A stretch of 64,000 nucleotides of DNA from CAVYGN01 sp964413265 (GCA_964413265.1 CAYPRX010000037.1:124001-188000); one strand, 5' to 3'. Counted from the stretch's first letter, positions 43,016-51,865 are shown. Numbers and translations are program-made. The notes: generated by a model from the sequence alone, not told the origin.

Positions 43016-44476
43016 CTAATCGCTTCCCTCAAGGACCCTCTGGCTGAATGTTATGAAATCAGAGATCGGCGCAAGTATCAGTAGCCTGTCTTTCGGTTTG
43101 ATAACGGTTTTCCCGTTTACAGGGAAAAATATACCATCCCTGTAGATGAGGATTATGAGGATTTTCTCGGGAAGGGCAAGGTTCATTACGGCTTTATTAA
43201 CAATAACAGAATTTTCCGGGACTTCAACCTCATTTAACTCGCCTTCAATATTGCCAGTCTTTTCAAATTCAATGGGATACTTTATATTTGAAATTCCCTT
43301 ATCGTAAAGATTCAGAATTCTGGCAAAAAATGGAATTGTTGTACCCTGTAAGAGCACCGACACGATTACAATGAAAAATACTATATAAAACATATCGTAA
43401 GAACCAGTTATCCCGGCAAGAAGGGGAAAAGTCGAAAGGATTATCGGGGCCGCACCCCTTAAACCAACCCATGAGATTAGCAGTTTTTCTCTGATTGAAA
43501 ACTTTTTGGTGAATGCAAGGCTTAAAAAAACACTTGCCGGCCTGGCAAAAAAGATCAGGAACAGAGTGGCTGAAATCCCTTTGAGTGACGCCGGAATTAT
43601 TTGAGAGGGATATATAAGAAGACCCAGGCAAAGGAACATGACAATTTGGGACAGCCAGGAAATATTATCATGGTACCTGAGAAGATTTCTTTTATAAAGT
43701 ATATCGCTGTTGCCAAGGTATAGGCCCAGTAAATAAACCGAAAGGAAGGGATTTCCCCCGAGCGTATCGACCAAACCGTATGTAAATAAAACAAGTCCGA
43801 CAGTCAGCACAGTGTAAACACCTTCATACTCGAGCCTTATGAATCTCCTGAGAAGATATACTGACACAACCGATATTAATAAGCCTAATGCTCCGCCTAA
43901 CAGAAATTGTTTGACAAAAAAAGCAAGTATACCTGCCAGATCTATGGAAGGGTTCTTGATAAAGATGATAAGAGCGAGGGTCAGTGTAACTGACATAGGG
44001 TCGTTTGAAGCAGATTCAAATTCAAGAATAGGTTTCAGATTTCCCTTCAAAAGGACGTTTTTAGAACTTAATACAGAGAAAACGGAAGCGGCATCTGTTG
44101 CTGATACTATAGCGCCTATCAGTAAAGCGCTGATAAGTGGAAAACTGAGACTGTAATAAAGGAAAGCTCCTACCAGCAGGCATGAAACAATTACCCCCAG
44201 AGAAGACAGAAGAATCCCCTCTGTAATCACGGGCCTGATGTTTTTGAACTGGGTACCTAAACCGCCGGAAAATATGATGAAGGCAAGGGCGATAACGCCT
44301 ATACTTTTTGCCAGTTCCGGCGTGTTCAATTTTATTCTGCCGAATCCCTCGGGACCGGCGAGTACACCGATGACAAGGAACAAAACCAGTGACGGGACTC
44401 CAAGCTTATCGGAAGCCAGGCTGCCCACTATGCTTAAAAATAACAGAATGGATATAATAACAATTGAAGCATCCAT
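43016..44476 (-). CDS. K+/H+ antiporter, CPA family with RCK_C domain
   Basis: 486 residues. Residues 1-390 form a 12-13 TM cation/proton antiporter (FIIFSGGLGTQ, SATDAASVFSVL, FESASNDPMSVTLTL, SWVGLRGAAPIILST), the NhaP2/CvrA pattern. The C-terminus (about 405-486) is an RCK_C/TrkA-C ligand domain (VPENSVIVNKAVMNL; VIKPKDRLLILAP). It exports K+ or Na+ in exchange for protons. It starts 31 nt after phoU on the same strand and is probably the last gene of the pst transcript. Confidence 0.88.
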   Translation of the reverse strand: MDASIVIISILLFLSIVGSLASDKLGVPSLVLFLVIGVLAGPEGFGRIKLNTPELAKSIGVIALAFIIFSGGLGTQFKNIRPVITEGILLSSLGVIVSCLLVGAFLYYSLSFPLISALLIGAIVSATDAASVFSVLSSKNVLLKGNLKPILEFESASNDPMSVTLTLALIIFIKNPSIDLAGILAFFVKQFLLGGALGLLISVVSVYLLRRFIRLEYEGVYTVLTVGLVLFTYGLVDTLGGNPFLSVYLLGLYLGNSDILYKRNLLRYHDNISWLSQIVMFLCLGLLIYPSQIIPASLKGISATLFLIFFARPASVFLSLAFTKKFSIREKLLISWVGLRGAAPIILSTFPLLAGITGSYDMFYIVFFIVIVSVLLQGTTIPFFARILNLYDKGISNIKYPIEFEKTGNIEGELNEVEVPENSVIVNKAVMNLALPEKILIILIYRDGIFFPVNGKTVIKPKDRLLILAPISDFITFSQRVLEGSD

Positions 44477-44507
44477 ACAATAATATCGGGGAATCAGGCC
44501 TGTTTAT

Positions 44508-45203
44508 TTAAGCCGGTTTGTGCCATGCCTCGACTTTATTTATCCATTCTTTATCATGCTTGGAATGCATAATTATTTTTCCTTCCTTGATATATATGAC
44601 TTCCTCGCATATATTTGAAGTCACATCGGCGATCTTTTCAAGGTTTTCGGCTATTCTTATCAGCTGGATAGAAGCATCTATAAGTGTGGCGTTAGAGACC
44701 ATATAAGTTATAAGCTCTCTCAGGATCTGGTCCCTGTAATCATCGACGATATCATCGTGGGGAAGTACTTCAAAAGCCAGTTTTGAATCCTCGTTCAAAA
44801 AAGATAGAATACTGTCGTCAAGCATTTTAAGAGTTTCTGCAAGCATATGCGGCAGGTCAATAAGTGGTTTAACCGGCGGGCGATCGATTAGATAAACCGA
44901 GCTTTCAGCTATGTTGACGGAATGGTCACCCATTCTCTCCAGATCTGATACCATTTTGGAGATCATCATTACTATTCTTAGCTGTTTAGCTTCAGGATGG
45001 AAGCGGGCTATCATATTTATACATTCCTCATCTATATCAATCTCGGCCTGGTTGACAAGCGGTTCAAGCTCAGTTATGACTCGTTTAGCCATCGGGGCAT
45101 TTCGAAGAATCAAAGACTGGAGTGAATGATCAATCATTTCACGTACTATGGCCGCCGTTTTGGCGATCTTTTGTTTTAATTCATTTACTTGCTGCTCATG
45201 CAT
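44508..45203 (-). CDS. phoU: Phosphate signalling protein PhoU
   Basis: 231 residues from ATG 45203, six nt after AGGAG; an upstream in-frame ATG overlaps that site. Two three-helix PhoU repeats are visible, each with the metal-binding E/D-x-x-x-D pattern (MVSDLERMGDHSVNIAE; RIAENLEKIADVTSNICEE). PhoU links Pst activity to the PhoR/PhoB switch. It follows pstB by 9 nt. Confidence 0.93.
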   Translation of the reverse strand: MHEQQVNELKQKIAKTAAIVREMIDHSLQSLILRNAPMAKRVITELEPLVNQAEIDIDEECINMIARFHPEAKQLRIVMMISKMVSDLERMGDHSVNIAESSVYLIDRPPVKPLIDLPHMLAETLKMLDDSILSFLNEDSKLAFEVLPHDDIVDDYRDQILRELITYMVSNATLIDASIQLIRIAENLEKIADVTSNICEEVIYIKEGKIIMHSKHDKEWINKVEAWHKPA

Positions 45204-45212
45204 AAGCATCTC

Positions 45213-45983
45213 CTATCCGAATTTTCCGCTCAGGTATTCCTCTGTTCTTTTATCCTCGGGAACTGTAAATAATTTTTCAGTAGTTCCGTATTCAATCAAA
45301 TCACCAAGATACATAAATGCAGTATAATCCGAAACCCTGCCGGCCTGAGCTATGTTATGAGTAACCAGAATGATAGCAACGCTGTTCTTCAACTCAACTA
45401 TCAATTCTTCTATATGCAGAGTCGCTTTCGGGTCGAGAGCTGAAGTTGGCTCGTCAAGAAGAAGAACATCCGGGTCCATTGCAAGGGCTCTGGCTATGCA
45501 TAATCTCTGCTGTTGTCCGCCTGATAAAAAAGTTCCCCTCTTATTCAGCTTGTCCTTGACTTCGTTCCAGAGGGCACTTTTTGTAAGCGATGCCTCAACT
45601 ATTTTATCGGCATCCGATTTTTTTAAGTGAATGCCGTTTAATTTATATCCTGCTATGACGTTGTCATAAATTGTCATTGTTGGAAAGGGGTTCGGGCGCT
45701 GAAAAACCATTCCTATCCTACGCCTGACTAATATCGGATCTATCTGAAGAAGGTCTTCACCGTTTAATAAAATCTTTCCTTCCACCCTGGATTCCGGGGT
45801 AAGTTCATGCATTCTGTTGAAACACCTTATAAGAGTGGATTTTCCGCAGCCGGACGGCCCCATAATTGCATGGACTGTTTTTTCATAAAAATTCATTGTT
45901 ATGTTATTAAGCGCCTTCTGGTCGCCATAATAGACGCTCAGGTCCTCAACATCAAGGAACGAGTTTAAAATTTTACCTTCCAT
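45213..45983 (-). CDS. pstB: Phosphate ABC transporter ATPase PstB
   Basis: 256 residues from ATG 45983, the usual length; the frame is open for 29 more codons inside pstA. Walker A GPSGCGKSTLIRCFNRMHEL (the PstB-typical continuation), signature LSGGQQQRLCIARALA and Walker B VLLLDEPTSALDP. It drives high-affinity phosphate import. It overlaps the pstA 3' end by 19 nt. Confidence 0.97.
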   Translation of the reverse strand: MEGKILNSFLDVEDLSVYYGDQKALNNITMNFYEKTVHAIMGPSGCGKSTLIRCFNRMHELTPESRVEGKILLNGEDLLQIDPILVRRRIGMVFQRPNPFPTMTIYDNVIAGYKLNGIHLKKSDADKIVEASLTKSALWNEVKDKLNKRGTFLSGGQQQRLCIARALAMDPDVLLLDEPTSALDPKATLHIEELIVELKNSVAIILVTHNIAQAGRVSDYTAFMYLGDLIEYGTTEKLFTVPEDKRTEEYLSGKFG

Positions 45984-46828
45984 CTGCTTGCCACCACCTT
46001 TGCTATTATATTTAAAACGAGAACGAAAGTCACGAGAATTAAAGAAGCACCCCATGCAATATCCTGCCAATCCGTGTACGGGCTTGTAGCGTATTTAAAG
46101 ATTATATGAGGTATTGTTTCCATCGGTTTTAATGGATTTACCTCGCTAAACGGATTGCCGAAAGCTGTAAAAAGAAGCGGGGCGGTTTCGCCTGTTATCC
46201 TGGCGGTCCCTACAAGAACCCCTGTAAGAATACCTGATAAGCCTGCCGGAATTACAACCCTTAACATGACCCTGTAGTAAGGGACTCCGAGGGAATAAGC
46301 GGCTTCTTTTACCGAATAGGGTATAAGCCTCAAAGTTTCCTCAGTGTTTTTTATAATAAGAGGCAGCATCATCATCGAGAGGGCTATACTTCCGGAGATG
46401 GCTGAAAAACCTTTCATGGGAATCACGATCCAAACATATGCTATAATGCCGAGAATAATGGAAGGGACGCCCTGAAGAACATCAACGGCTATGCGGGCGA
46501 AATTTCCCAGACGGCTGTCCCTGTTTTCTGATAGATATATCCCGGAAAGAATACCGATTGGTATCGCAATAATTGAGGAGAAAAATACGATTATTATGGA
46601 ACCTAGAATTGCGTTTACGATTCCTCCACCAGTCTCACCGGTGGCCTTGGGCAGTTTTGTCAATAGGTCCAGGCTTATGAACGAAACACCATTTTTCGTA
46701 ATATAAAAAAGAATAAGGACAAGGGGTACCAGAGTTACGAGAGACAGGGCGATAATTATGACAAGAAACGCCCTGTCTTTAATGACATTGGTCAGAAATT
46801 TTCTTTTTTTATTTTCACCGATACTCAT
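45965..46828 (-). CDS. pstA: Phosphate ABC transporter permease PstA
   Basis: 287 residues, six TM helices. The EAA loop is EAAYSLGVPYYRVMLRVVIPAGLSGILTG, and the family segment TGETAPLLFTA is present. It pairs with PstC in the inner membrane. AAGGA precedes the ATG, 3 nt after the pstC stop. Confidence 0.96.
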   Translation of the reverse strand: MSIGENKKRKFLTNVIKDRAFLVIIIALSLVTLVPLVLILFYITKNGVSFISLDLLTKLPKATGETGGGIVNAILGSIIIVFFSSIIAIPIGILSGIYLSENRDSRLGNFARIAVDVLQGVPSIILGIIAYVWIVIPMKGFSAISGSIALSMMMLPLIIKNTEETLRLIPYSVKEAAYSLGVPYYRVMLRVVIPAGLSGILTGVLVGTARITGETAPLLFTAFGNPFSEVNPLKPMETIPHIIFKYATSPYTDWQDIAWGASLILVTFVLVLNIIAKVVASRWKVKF

Positions 46829-46831
46829 CTA

Positions 46832-47707
46832 TTAATCCTTGACGCTGGTTTTTGTTATAATATATCTTCCAGCGATTCCAAAAATTATCGTAATTATGAA
46901 AAGCACAAGTCCCATTTCTATCAATGAGGAAACATAAACGGGATCTGTGGCTTCAGTAAATTCATTGGCAATAATACTGGCGATAGTATGGCCCGGTCCG
47001 AAGATATTAGTCGGCATAAAATATGAATTTCCTATGACCATGGTTACCGCCATTGTTTCGCCGAGCGCCCTTCCGAAAGAAAGGAGGATTCCAGCAATTA
47101 TGCCTGAGCCTGCATATGGTATTACGACTTTTTTAATAACTTCATAACGGGTTGCTCCCAGCGAATAAGCAGCTTCTTTGAGATCATTTGGGACCATCCC
47201 TATGACCTCCCTGGAAATTGAAGCTGCAAAGGGTATTATCATGATCGATAAAAGCAGGGCTGCGGCGAAAATTCCGACGCCAAGCGGCAATACCTTTATC
47301 GTGACTTCAAATCCACGTACAATCGGGACAAGGGCGAACAGCCCCCACATACCGTATATTATTGATGGTATTCCGGCGAGAAGTTCCATAGCGGAATTAA
47401 GAACAGTTGCTATCGGTCCTGATGGAAAGTATTCACCTAGTATCAGTGCTACCGAGAGTGAAAAAGGTATGCATACGATTAATGATATAATTGATGTGAG
47501 CAGTGTGCCGAGAGCAAAGGGTAATGCACCGAACTGGCCGTTAAGTGGGTCCCATATTGTAGCACCGAAAAATAAAAAGCCGAATTTCTGCAGAGAAGGC
47601 TGAGCTGAAATAAAAAGGCTGATAAAAATTGCAAGGAGAAGAAGGCAGACAATGATAACACAGAAGAGGACAGTTGATGTAAAAGTTCTGTTTAAAAATA
47701 ATAACAT
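46832..47707 (-). CDS. pstC: Phosphate ABC transporter permease PstC
   Basis: 291 residues from the ATG at 47707; six TM helices, EAA loop EAAYSLGATRYEVIKKVVIPYAGSGIIAG and GRALGETMAVTMVIGNS. The start is uncertain. ATG 47707 has no ribosome site and lies at the edge of an 11-bp hairpin. An in-frame ATG at 47773, with GGTGG six nt upstream and overlapping the pstS end by 23 nt, would add 22 basic residues. Either way initiation must cope with the hairpin. Confidence 0.93.
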   Translation of the reverse strand: MLLFLNRTFTSTVLFCVIIVCLLLLAIFISLFISAQPSLQKFGFLFFGATIWDPLNGQFGALPFALGTLLTSIISLIVCIPFSLSVALILGEYFPSGPIATVLNSAMELLAGIPSIIYGMWGLFALVPIVRGFEVTIKVLPLGVGIFAAALLLSIMIIPFAASISREVIGMVPNDLKEAAYSLGATRYEVIKKVVIPYAGSGIIAGILLSFGRALGETMAVTMVIGNSYFMPTNIFGPGHTIASIIANEFTEATDPVYVSSLIEMGLVLFIITIIFGIAGRYIITKTSVKD

Positions 47708-47733
47708 GGGGTGGGATCGAGTTCCCACCCCAT
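47706..47733 (-). terminator. Attenuator-like hairpin between pstS and pstC
   Basis: An 11-bp perfect stem (47706-47716 with 47723-47733, sequence ATGGGGTGGGA/TCCCACCCCAT) with a six-base loop. On the minus-strand transcript it follows the pstS stop by 17 nt and is followed by a U-rich stretch (GTTATTATTTTTA). This is the form of a partial intrinsic terminator or a 3' stabiliser that would give more pstS than pstCAB mRNA. The annotated pstC ATG falls in the 3' arm. Confidence 0.75.
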
Positions 47734-47750
47734 TTTCTGTTGAAAATGTT

Positions 47751-48794
47751 TTACTTGTTGATTTTCGAGCCATTATAAACCACCGAGTCCAATAGATCTT
47801 CATCCAGTTTGACCACCTTTTCAGGAAGTCTTCCATAAAAGAGAGGTTCATTGTACTGCTGTCCTTCATGGATCATCCACCAGATTAATTTTACAACTTC
47901 TTTCGACCTGTTTTGCGGCCTTCCGCCGTAAGCCTGTTCCTTGTATAGAATGATCCATGTAAAGGTGCAGATGGGATATCCGTCTGGTGCAGATGTATCA
48001 ACTATGGAAACTTGAGCGTTTGCCGGTATCTCAACATTGGCCGCATTCATTACCGACTTTAAATCAGCTGAAATGAAGTTACCGGCTTTATTTTTAATTT
48101 TGCCCATCGGCATCTTGTTCTGAACTGCGTAAGCCTGTTCGACATACCCGATGGCTCCAGGTAGTTGTTTGATGTAAGCAGTCACACCGGGGTTTCCCTT
48201 TCCTCCAATCCCTACGGGCCAGTTAAGGGATTTCCCTGTCCCTACCTTGCTTTTCCATTCGGGGCTCACGGTAGATAGATAATCTGTAAAGGTGAATGTC
48301 GTTCCGCTTCCGTCGGAACGGTGGACCACTGTTATTTGAGTATCGGGCAGCATGACTCCCTTATTGGCCTCCGCTATTTTAGGGTCGTTCCATTTGGTGA
48401 TTGTTCCCAGAAATATTTCTGAAATAATTTCCGGAGAAAAGTTTATTTGAGGGTCACCGGGCAGGTTGTAAGTAAGAACAACCGCTCCCAGGCATGTTGG
48501 TATATGAATTACCTCGGCTTTGGCGGCTTTCTTTTCGTTGGCGTTCATAGGGGCATCTGTTCCCCCAAAATCGACAGTTTTACTTACCAGCTGCTGGATC
48601 CCCCCGCCGGAACCAATAGCCTGATAATTCACCTTCATCTTCGTGAAATTATAGTATTCCTCGAACATCTTGGAATAAAGAGGATAGGGAAATGTAGCTC
48701 CAGCCCCCAATAAACTTTCAACTTTCGGCTCTGCTGTAAAGCCTGCTGAGATGAACAGAAAAATAGCCGAAACCCAGAATAATAATTTCTTCAT
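47751..48794 (-). CDS. pstS: Phosphate-binding protein PstS
   Basis: 347 residues from ATG 48794 (GGGAGG upstream; the ATG at 48809 contains that site). A signal peptide ends near residue 20 (FISAGFTA). The mature part has the phosphate-loop motifs GAGATFPYPLYSKMF, GSGGGIQQL, DFGGTDAPM and HRSDGSGTTFTFTDYLS. It is the periplasmic receptor for the PstCAB importer. There is no lipobox, so it is soluble in the periplasm. Hairpins flank it on both sides. Confidence 0.97.
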   Translation of the reverse strand: MKKLLFWVSAIFLFISAGFTAEPKVESLLGAGATFPYPLYSKMFEEYYNFTKMKVNYQAIGSGGGIQQLVSKTVDFGGTDAPMNANEKKAAKAEVIHIPTCLGAVVLTYNLPGDPQINFSPEIISEIFLGTITKWNDPKIAEANKGVMLPDTQITVVHRSDGSGTTFTFTDYLSTVSPEWKSKVGTGKSLNWPVGIGGKGNPGVTAYIKQLPGAIGYVEQAYAVQNKMPMGKIKNKAGNFISADLKSVMNAANVEIPANAQVSIVDTSAPDGYPICTFTWIILYKEQAYGGRPQNRSKEVVKLIWWMIHEGQQYNEPLFYGRLPEKVVKLDEDLLDSVVYNGSKINK

Positions 48795-48815
48795 GAATTT
48801 TCCTCCCATTTGATT

Positions 48816-48844
48816 AAGGGCAGACCATTTTATGATCCACCCTT
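48816..48844 (-). promoter_or_regulatory. Intercistronic hairpin between porin and pstS
   Basis: Minus-strand RNA can form an 11-bp stem (AAGGGTGGATC with GGTCTGCCCTT, three G-U pairs) with a seven-base loop. There is no U-run after it, so processing or 3'/5' protection is more likely than termination. It lies 22 nt before the pstS start. Confidence 0.5.
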
Positions 48845-48873
48845 TAATTATAATATATTTTTTTTAAAATGTC

Positions 48874-50187
48874 TTACTGCCAGATGGTAAAGTTAAGCTT
48901 GTAGGCGAATTCAACCCATACTAGCCAGTCACCGCTTGGCTGGCCGTTTTCTGTAAGGTACTTTCCAACAAGGGGCTTGAACGTCAGGTTGTTCTGATCA
49001 AGTTTTATGCTGCCTCCAAAGTAGAGGATCGAACTGGATACGTCCTGAAAGCTGCCGCTTGAGTTGGTTGCGCCTGTCCATGGATTCAAATAATCATACC
49101 TGATCATAGGCTCAACGGCCCAGTCCGCGAATCCGTAACCCAGTGAAACTGAATAAACTACGCCGTTGAAATTATTGCCGCATGGGTCTGTTGTTGTAAC
49201 GCCTGAACTCCAGTTATTGGTAACGTTTTCGTTAATATACTGGAATACGAAATCAATAGGAATGCCCATAACGTTTTTCGCCGATACCATTAAGTCCAGG
49301 TATGTCTCATTGTTGCCGTTGTCGGCATAGTCGTAGGGATTTACCCTGTAGGACCCTCCTATTAAAGTGCCATCCAATGGTGAAAGAAACAGTGAGAACT
49401 GGTATGTTAATGTGTTGCCGTATCCCCCGTTACCTGCATTGATGTTGGTTGCGGCATAGTAACTGTTGTAAGGAGCTCCATTATTGTTAAGGTAATTTTT
49501 GTAGCCTTCGCCGTTCAGAAGTTGAATATAATAAGAAACAAGAGATGAAGTTACGCCTTCGATTGGAATGATCCTTCCCGACAGCATCAGGCCTAAATCT
49601 GCAGAGTCGCAGACTTTTAAGCCGGGCTTATAGTTGGTCTGCGCGGAACTTGCTATCGGTCCCTGCTCGCCGTAATAATATTCTGAATCATTTTTGTAGA
49701 GTTCGACGGCGTCCTTAATTGGAAGGGGATATTGCCAGAAGGAGATATTTCCGAAATAGACAGGGACTATTCCCGCCGAAAACACTATGCTTTTAAGTGA
49801 AGTCGTGTTGGTCTGAGACATGTCGTCGCTCATTGATGTGTAGGTCGTCTTAAAAAGATCATAATCGAAGTACGCATACTTGATCAGGCCGGCTGCGTTG
49901 CTCAGTGCTGCATTGGCGAAATCAAAAGTTATCCTTTCATAGATAGGGTCGCCGTAAAAATCCGTACCAAGGTCACCGGATAAAGTGAGATAGGCTCTTC
50001 CAATGAAGAACTGCCCGCCGGGATTAAGCTGTGCGTTTGTGTTGATGTTCTGGGAAGCTGTGCTGCCGTTCGGGCCCGTAACAAGAGTGTTGTAGTCGAA
50101 CCATGTTTCGGTTGAAAGATTGACCGTCGCGCCTGCGAACGATGCAATCGAACCAAGAATCAGACATAATGTCAGAATCCTTTTCAT
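48874..50187 (-). CDS. Outer-membrane porin of the phosphate operon
   Basis: 437 residues from ATG 50187 with GGAGG upstream. A signal peptide ends about residue 20 (SIASFAGA). The rest alternates aromatic-rich amphipathic strands and ends in a beta-barrel type terminus (WLVWVEFAYKLNFTIWQ). It contains the family-like segments FIGRAYLTLSGDLGTDFYGDPIYERITFDFANAAL and PFKDAVELY-like (LPIKDAVELYKN). It resembles phosphate-regulated porins (OprP/O type) in logic, but specificity cannot be read. First gene of the porin-pstSCAB-phoU operon, behind a four-repeat PHO box. Confidence 0.8.
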   Translation of the reverse strand: MKRILTLCLILGSIASFAGATVNLSTETWFDYNTLVTGPNGSTASQNINTNAQLNPGGQFFIGRAYLTLSGDLGTDFYGDPIYERITFDFANAALSNAAGLIKYAYFDYDLFKTTYTSMSDDMSQTNTTSLKSIVFSAGIVPVYFGNISFWQYPLPIKDAVELYKNDSEYYYGEQGPIASSAQTNYKPGLKVCDSADLGLMLSGRIIPIEGVTSSLVSYYIQLLNGEGYKNYLNNNGAPYNSYYAATNINAGNGGYGNTLTYQFSLFLSPLDGTLIGGSYRVNPYDYADNGNNETYLDLMVSAKNVMGIPIDFVFQYINENVTNNWSSGVTTTDPCGNNFNGVVYSVSLGYGFADWAVEPMIRYDYLNPWTGATNSSGSFQDVSSSILYFGGSIKLDQNNLTFKPLVGKYLTENGQPSGDWLVWVEFAYKLNFTIWQ

Positions 50188-50241
50188 ATTCTTTACCTCC
50201 AAAATTGATTTTTCATAGAATTTAGGATAAAAATCGCGCAT

Positions 50242-50295
50242 ATTTTAAGGTGCAGGTATGAATACATGGTGAAGGAAATGTTAATTTTGGGTTAA
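50242..50295 (-). promoter_or_regulatory. PHO-box-type promoter of the porin-pst operon
   Basis: On the minus strand four hexamers at an exact 11-bp period: TTAACC (50295-50290), TTAACA (50284-50279), TTCACC (50273-50268), TTCATA (50262-50257). Nine nt later is TAAAAT (50247-50242). This is the layout of a Bacillus PhoP box and its -10. Predicted transcription starts about 48 nt before the porin ATG. Confidence 0.75.
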
Positions 50296-50329
50296 TAAAA
50301 TATTTTATTGAAAACTATTGATTCATAGA

Positions 50330-50358
50330 TTGATATTGTGTCTTGATATCCTTATAAT
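50330..50358 (+). promoter_or_regulatory. Predicted promoter for purE
   Basis: TTGATA (50330-50335), 17 nt, TATAAT (50353-50358), 28 nt before the purE ATG. The leader is too short for a purine riboswitch. It is divergent from the PHO promoter of the porin. Confidence 0.75.
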
Positions 50359-50386
50359 GACTATTCAGTTCCTTAAGGAGTTGATC

Positions 50387-50869
50387 ATGGATAAAGCTGT
50401 TGTCGGTATATTAATGGGCAGCGATTCCGACCTGCCAATTATGAAAGAAAGTGCTGAAATGCTTGCTTTTTTCGGTATTTCTTATGAAATGACTGTTATA
50501 TCAGCGCACAGGACACCTGAGAGGGCGTTAGAATATGCCAGTTCGGCCGAAGAGAGAGGACTTTCGGTAATAATCGCAGGCGCTGGAGGTGCGGCCCACC
50601 TTCCTGGGATAATAGCGTCATTTACTCCGATCCCTGTAATAGGAGTTCCCATCATTTCAAAAAGCCTTTCAGGAATGGATTCTTTGTTATCAATCGTGCA
50701 AATGCCCAAGGGAATACCGGTGGCAACAGTGGCACTTGACGGAGCTGCAAATGCTGGGATACTGGCGGCAGAAATTCTGGGTGCCGGTGATAAAAAGATC
50801 CGCGATCGAATCAGGGACTACAGGGATAAATTAAAAAAAGAAGTGGCGGAAAAAGCGAAAAAGGTCTAG
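50387..50869 (+). CDS. purE: N5-carboxyaminoimidazole ribonucleotide mutase
   Basis: 160 residues from ATG 50387, six nt after AAGGAG; earlier in-frame ATGs lie within the promoter. The class I PurE signatures GSDSDLPIMKES, SAHRTPERALEYA, AGAGGAAHLPGI and the ATVALDGAANAGILAAEIL C-terminus are intact. It acts in purine synthesis. purK is not adjacent, so either purK is elsewhere or the enzyme is AIR carboxylase type. Confidence 0.95.
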   Translation: MDKAVVGILMGSDSDLPIMKESAEMLAFFGISYEMTVISAHRTPERALEYASSAEERGLSVIIAGAGGAAHLPGIIASFTPIPVIGVPIISKSLSGMDSLLSIVQMPKGIPVATVALDGAANAGILAAEILGAGDKKIRDRIRDYRDKLKKEVAEKAKKV

Positions 50870-50891
50870 GAAAGCTCAATTCGACTTGTCC

Positions 50892-51830
50892 TTATCCGCT
50901 CTTTAACTCTTCATCGAAGAAGGCAATCGTCTTTTTAAGTCCATCCCGCAGAGGCACTTTTGGTTCCCACCCCAGTTTTTCTTTAGCAAGAGCGATGTCA
51001 GGTCTGCGCTTTAGGGGATCATCCGCGGGAGGGTCTTTACGGACTAATTTTGAACGGGAATTGGTCAGTTCAAGGATGATATTCGCCAATTTTATGATGC
51101 TGTACTCTATGGGATTTCCAAGATTGACGGGGCCGATAAAACTGTCATTATTCATCATTTTCAGGAAACCGTCGATAAGGTCATCAACATAGCAGAAGCT
51201 CCGCGTCTGTTCACCATCACCGTAAACCGTGATATCCTTGTTTTCAAGCGCCGCAACGATAAAATTGGAAATAACCCTTCCGTCATTGGCAAGCATCCTC
51301 GGGCCGTATGTATTGAAGATCCTTACGATCCTTATATCGACTTTATTCTGCCGGTGATATTCCATGAAAAGGGATTCAGCAATCCTTTTTCCCTCATCAT
51401 AACAGCTCCTCAGGCCGTTTGGATTAACATGACCCCAGTAACTTTCCCTCTGAGGATGCTCGAGTGGATCGCCGTAAACCTCGCTAGTAGATGCCTGGAA
51501 AATCCTTGCCTTAAGCCTCTTGGCAAGTCCGAGCATATTGTAGGCACCCATGAAATTTGTTTTTATAGTTTTTATAGGGTTGACCTGATAGTGAACCGGG
51601 GAAGCAGGGCAGGCCAGATTGAAAATCCAGTCAACTTCAACCATTAAGGGTTCGATTATGTCATGCCGGATGACCTCGAAATTTTTATTTTCCTCCAGGC
51701 GGGCTATATTCTTAATTCTTCCCGTGAAAAAGTTGTCCACACAGATGACATGATTCCCCATTTTCAGCAATTCTTCACATAAGAAATTACCGAGGAAACC
51801 GGCGCCTCCAGTTACAAGTACATTCTTCAT
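50892..51830 (-). CDS. UDP-glucuronate decarboxylase (UDP-xylose synthase) type epimerase
   Basis: 312 residues, extended SDR. NAD site TGGAGFLGNFLCEELL; catalytic serine region ASTSEVYGDP and Y-x-x-x-K in SCYDEGKR. The segment ACPASPVHYQVNPIKTIKTN and NTYGPRM are close to UXS enzymes, which make UDP-xylose from UDP-glucuronate. A UDP-apiose or other 4-epimerase role is less likely. Convergent with purE. Confidence 0.85.
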   Translation of the reverse strand: MKNVLVTGGAGFLGNFLCEELLKMGNHVICVDNFFTGRIKNIARLEENKNFEVIRHDIIEPLMVEVDWIFNLACPASPVHYQVNPIKTIKTNFMGAYNMLGLAKRLKARIFQASTSEVYGDPLEHPQRESYWGHVNPNGLRSCYDEGKRIAESLFMEYHRQNKVDIRIVRIFNTYGPRMLANDGRVISNFIVAALENKDITVYGDGEQTRSFCYVDDLIDGFLKMMNNDSFIGPVNLGNPIEYSIIKLANIILELTNSRSKLVRKDPPADDPLKRRPDIALAKEKLGWEPKVPLRDGLKKTIAFFDEELKSG

Positions 51831-51865
51831 TTTAAGCCCCTATAGTCCAGGATTTCATCATAACT

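Noticed and set aside
43005..43025. Terminator after the antiporter gene
   Set aside because: AGCCC and AGGC pair over only about three bases before the T-run, too weak to call.
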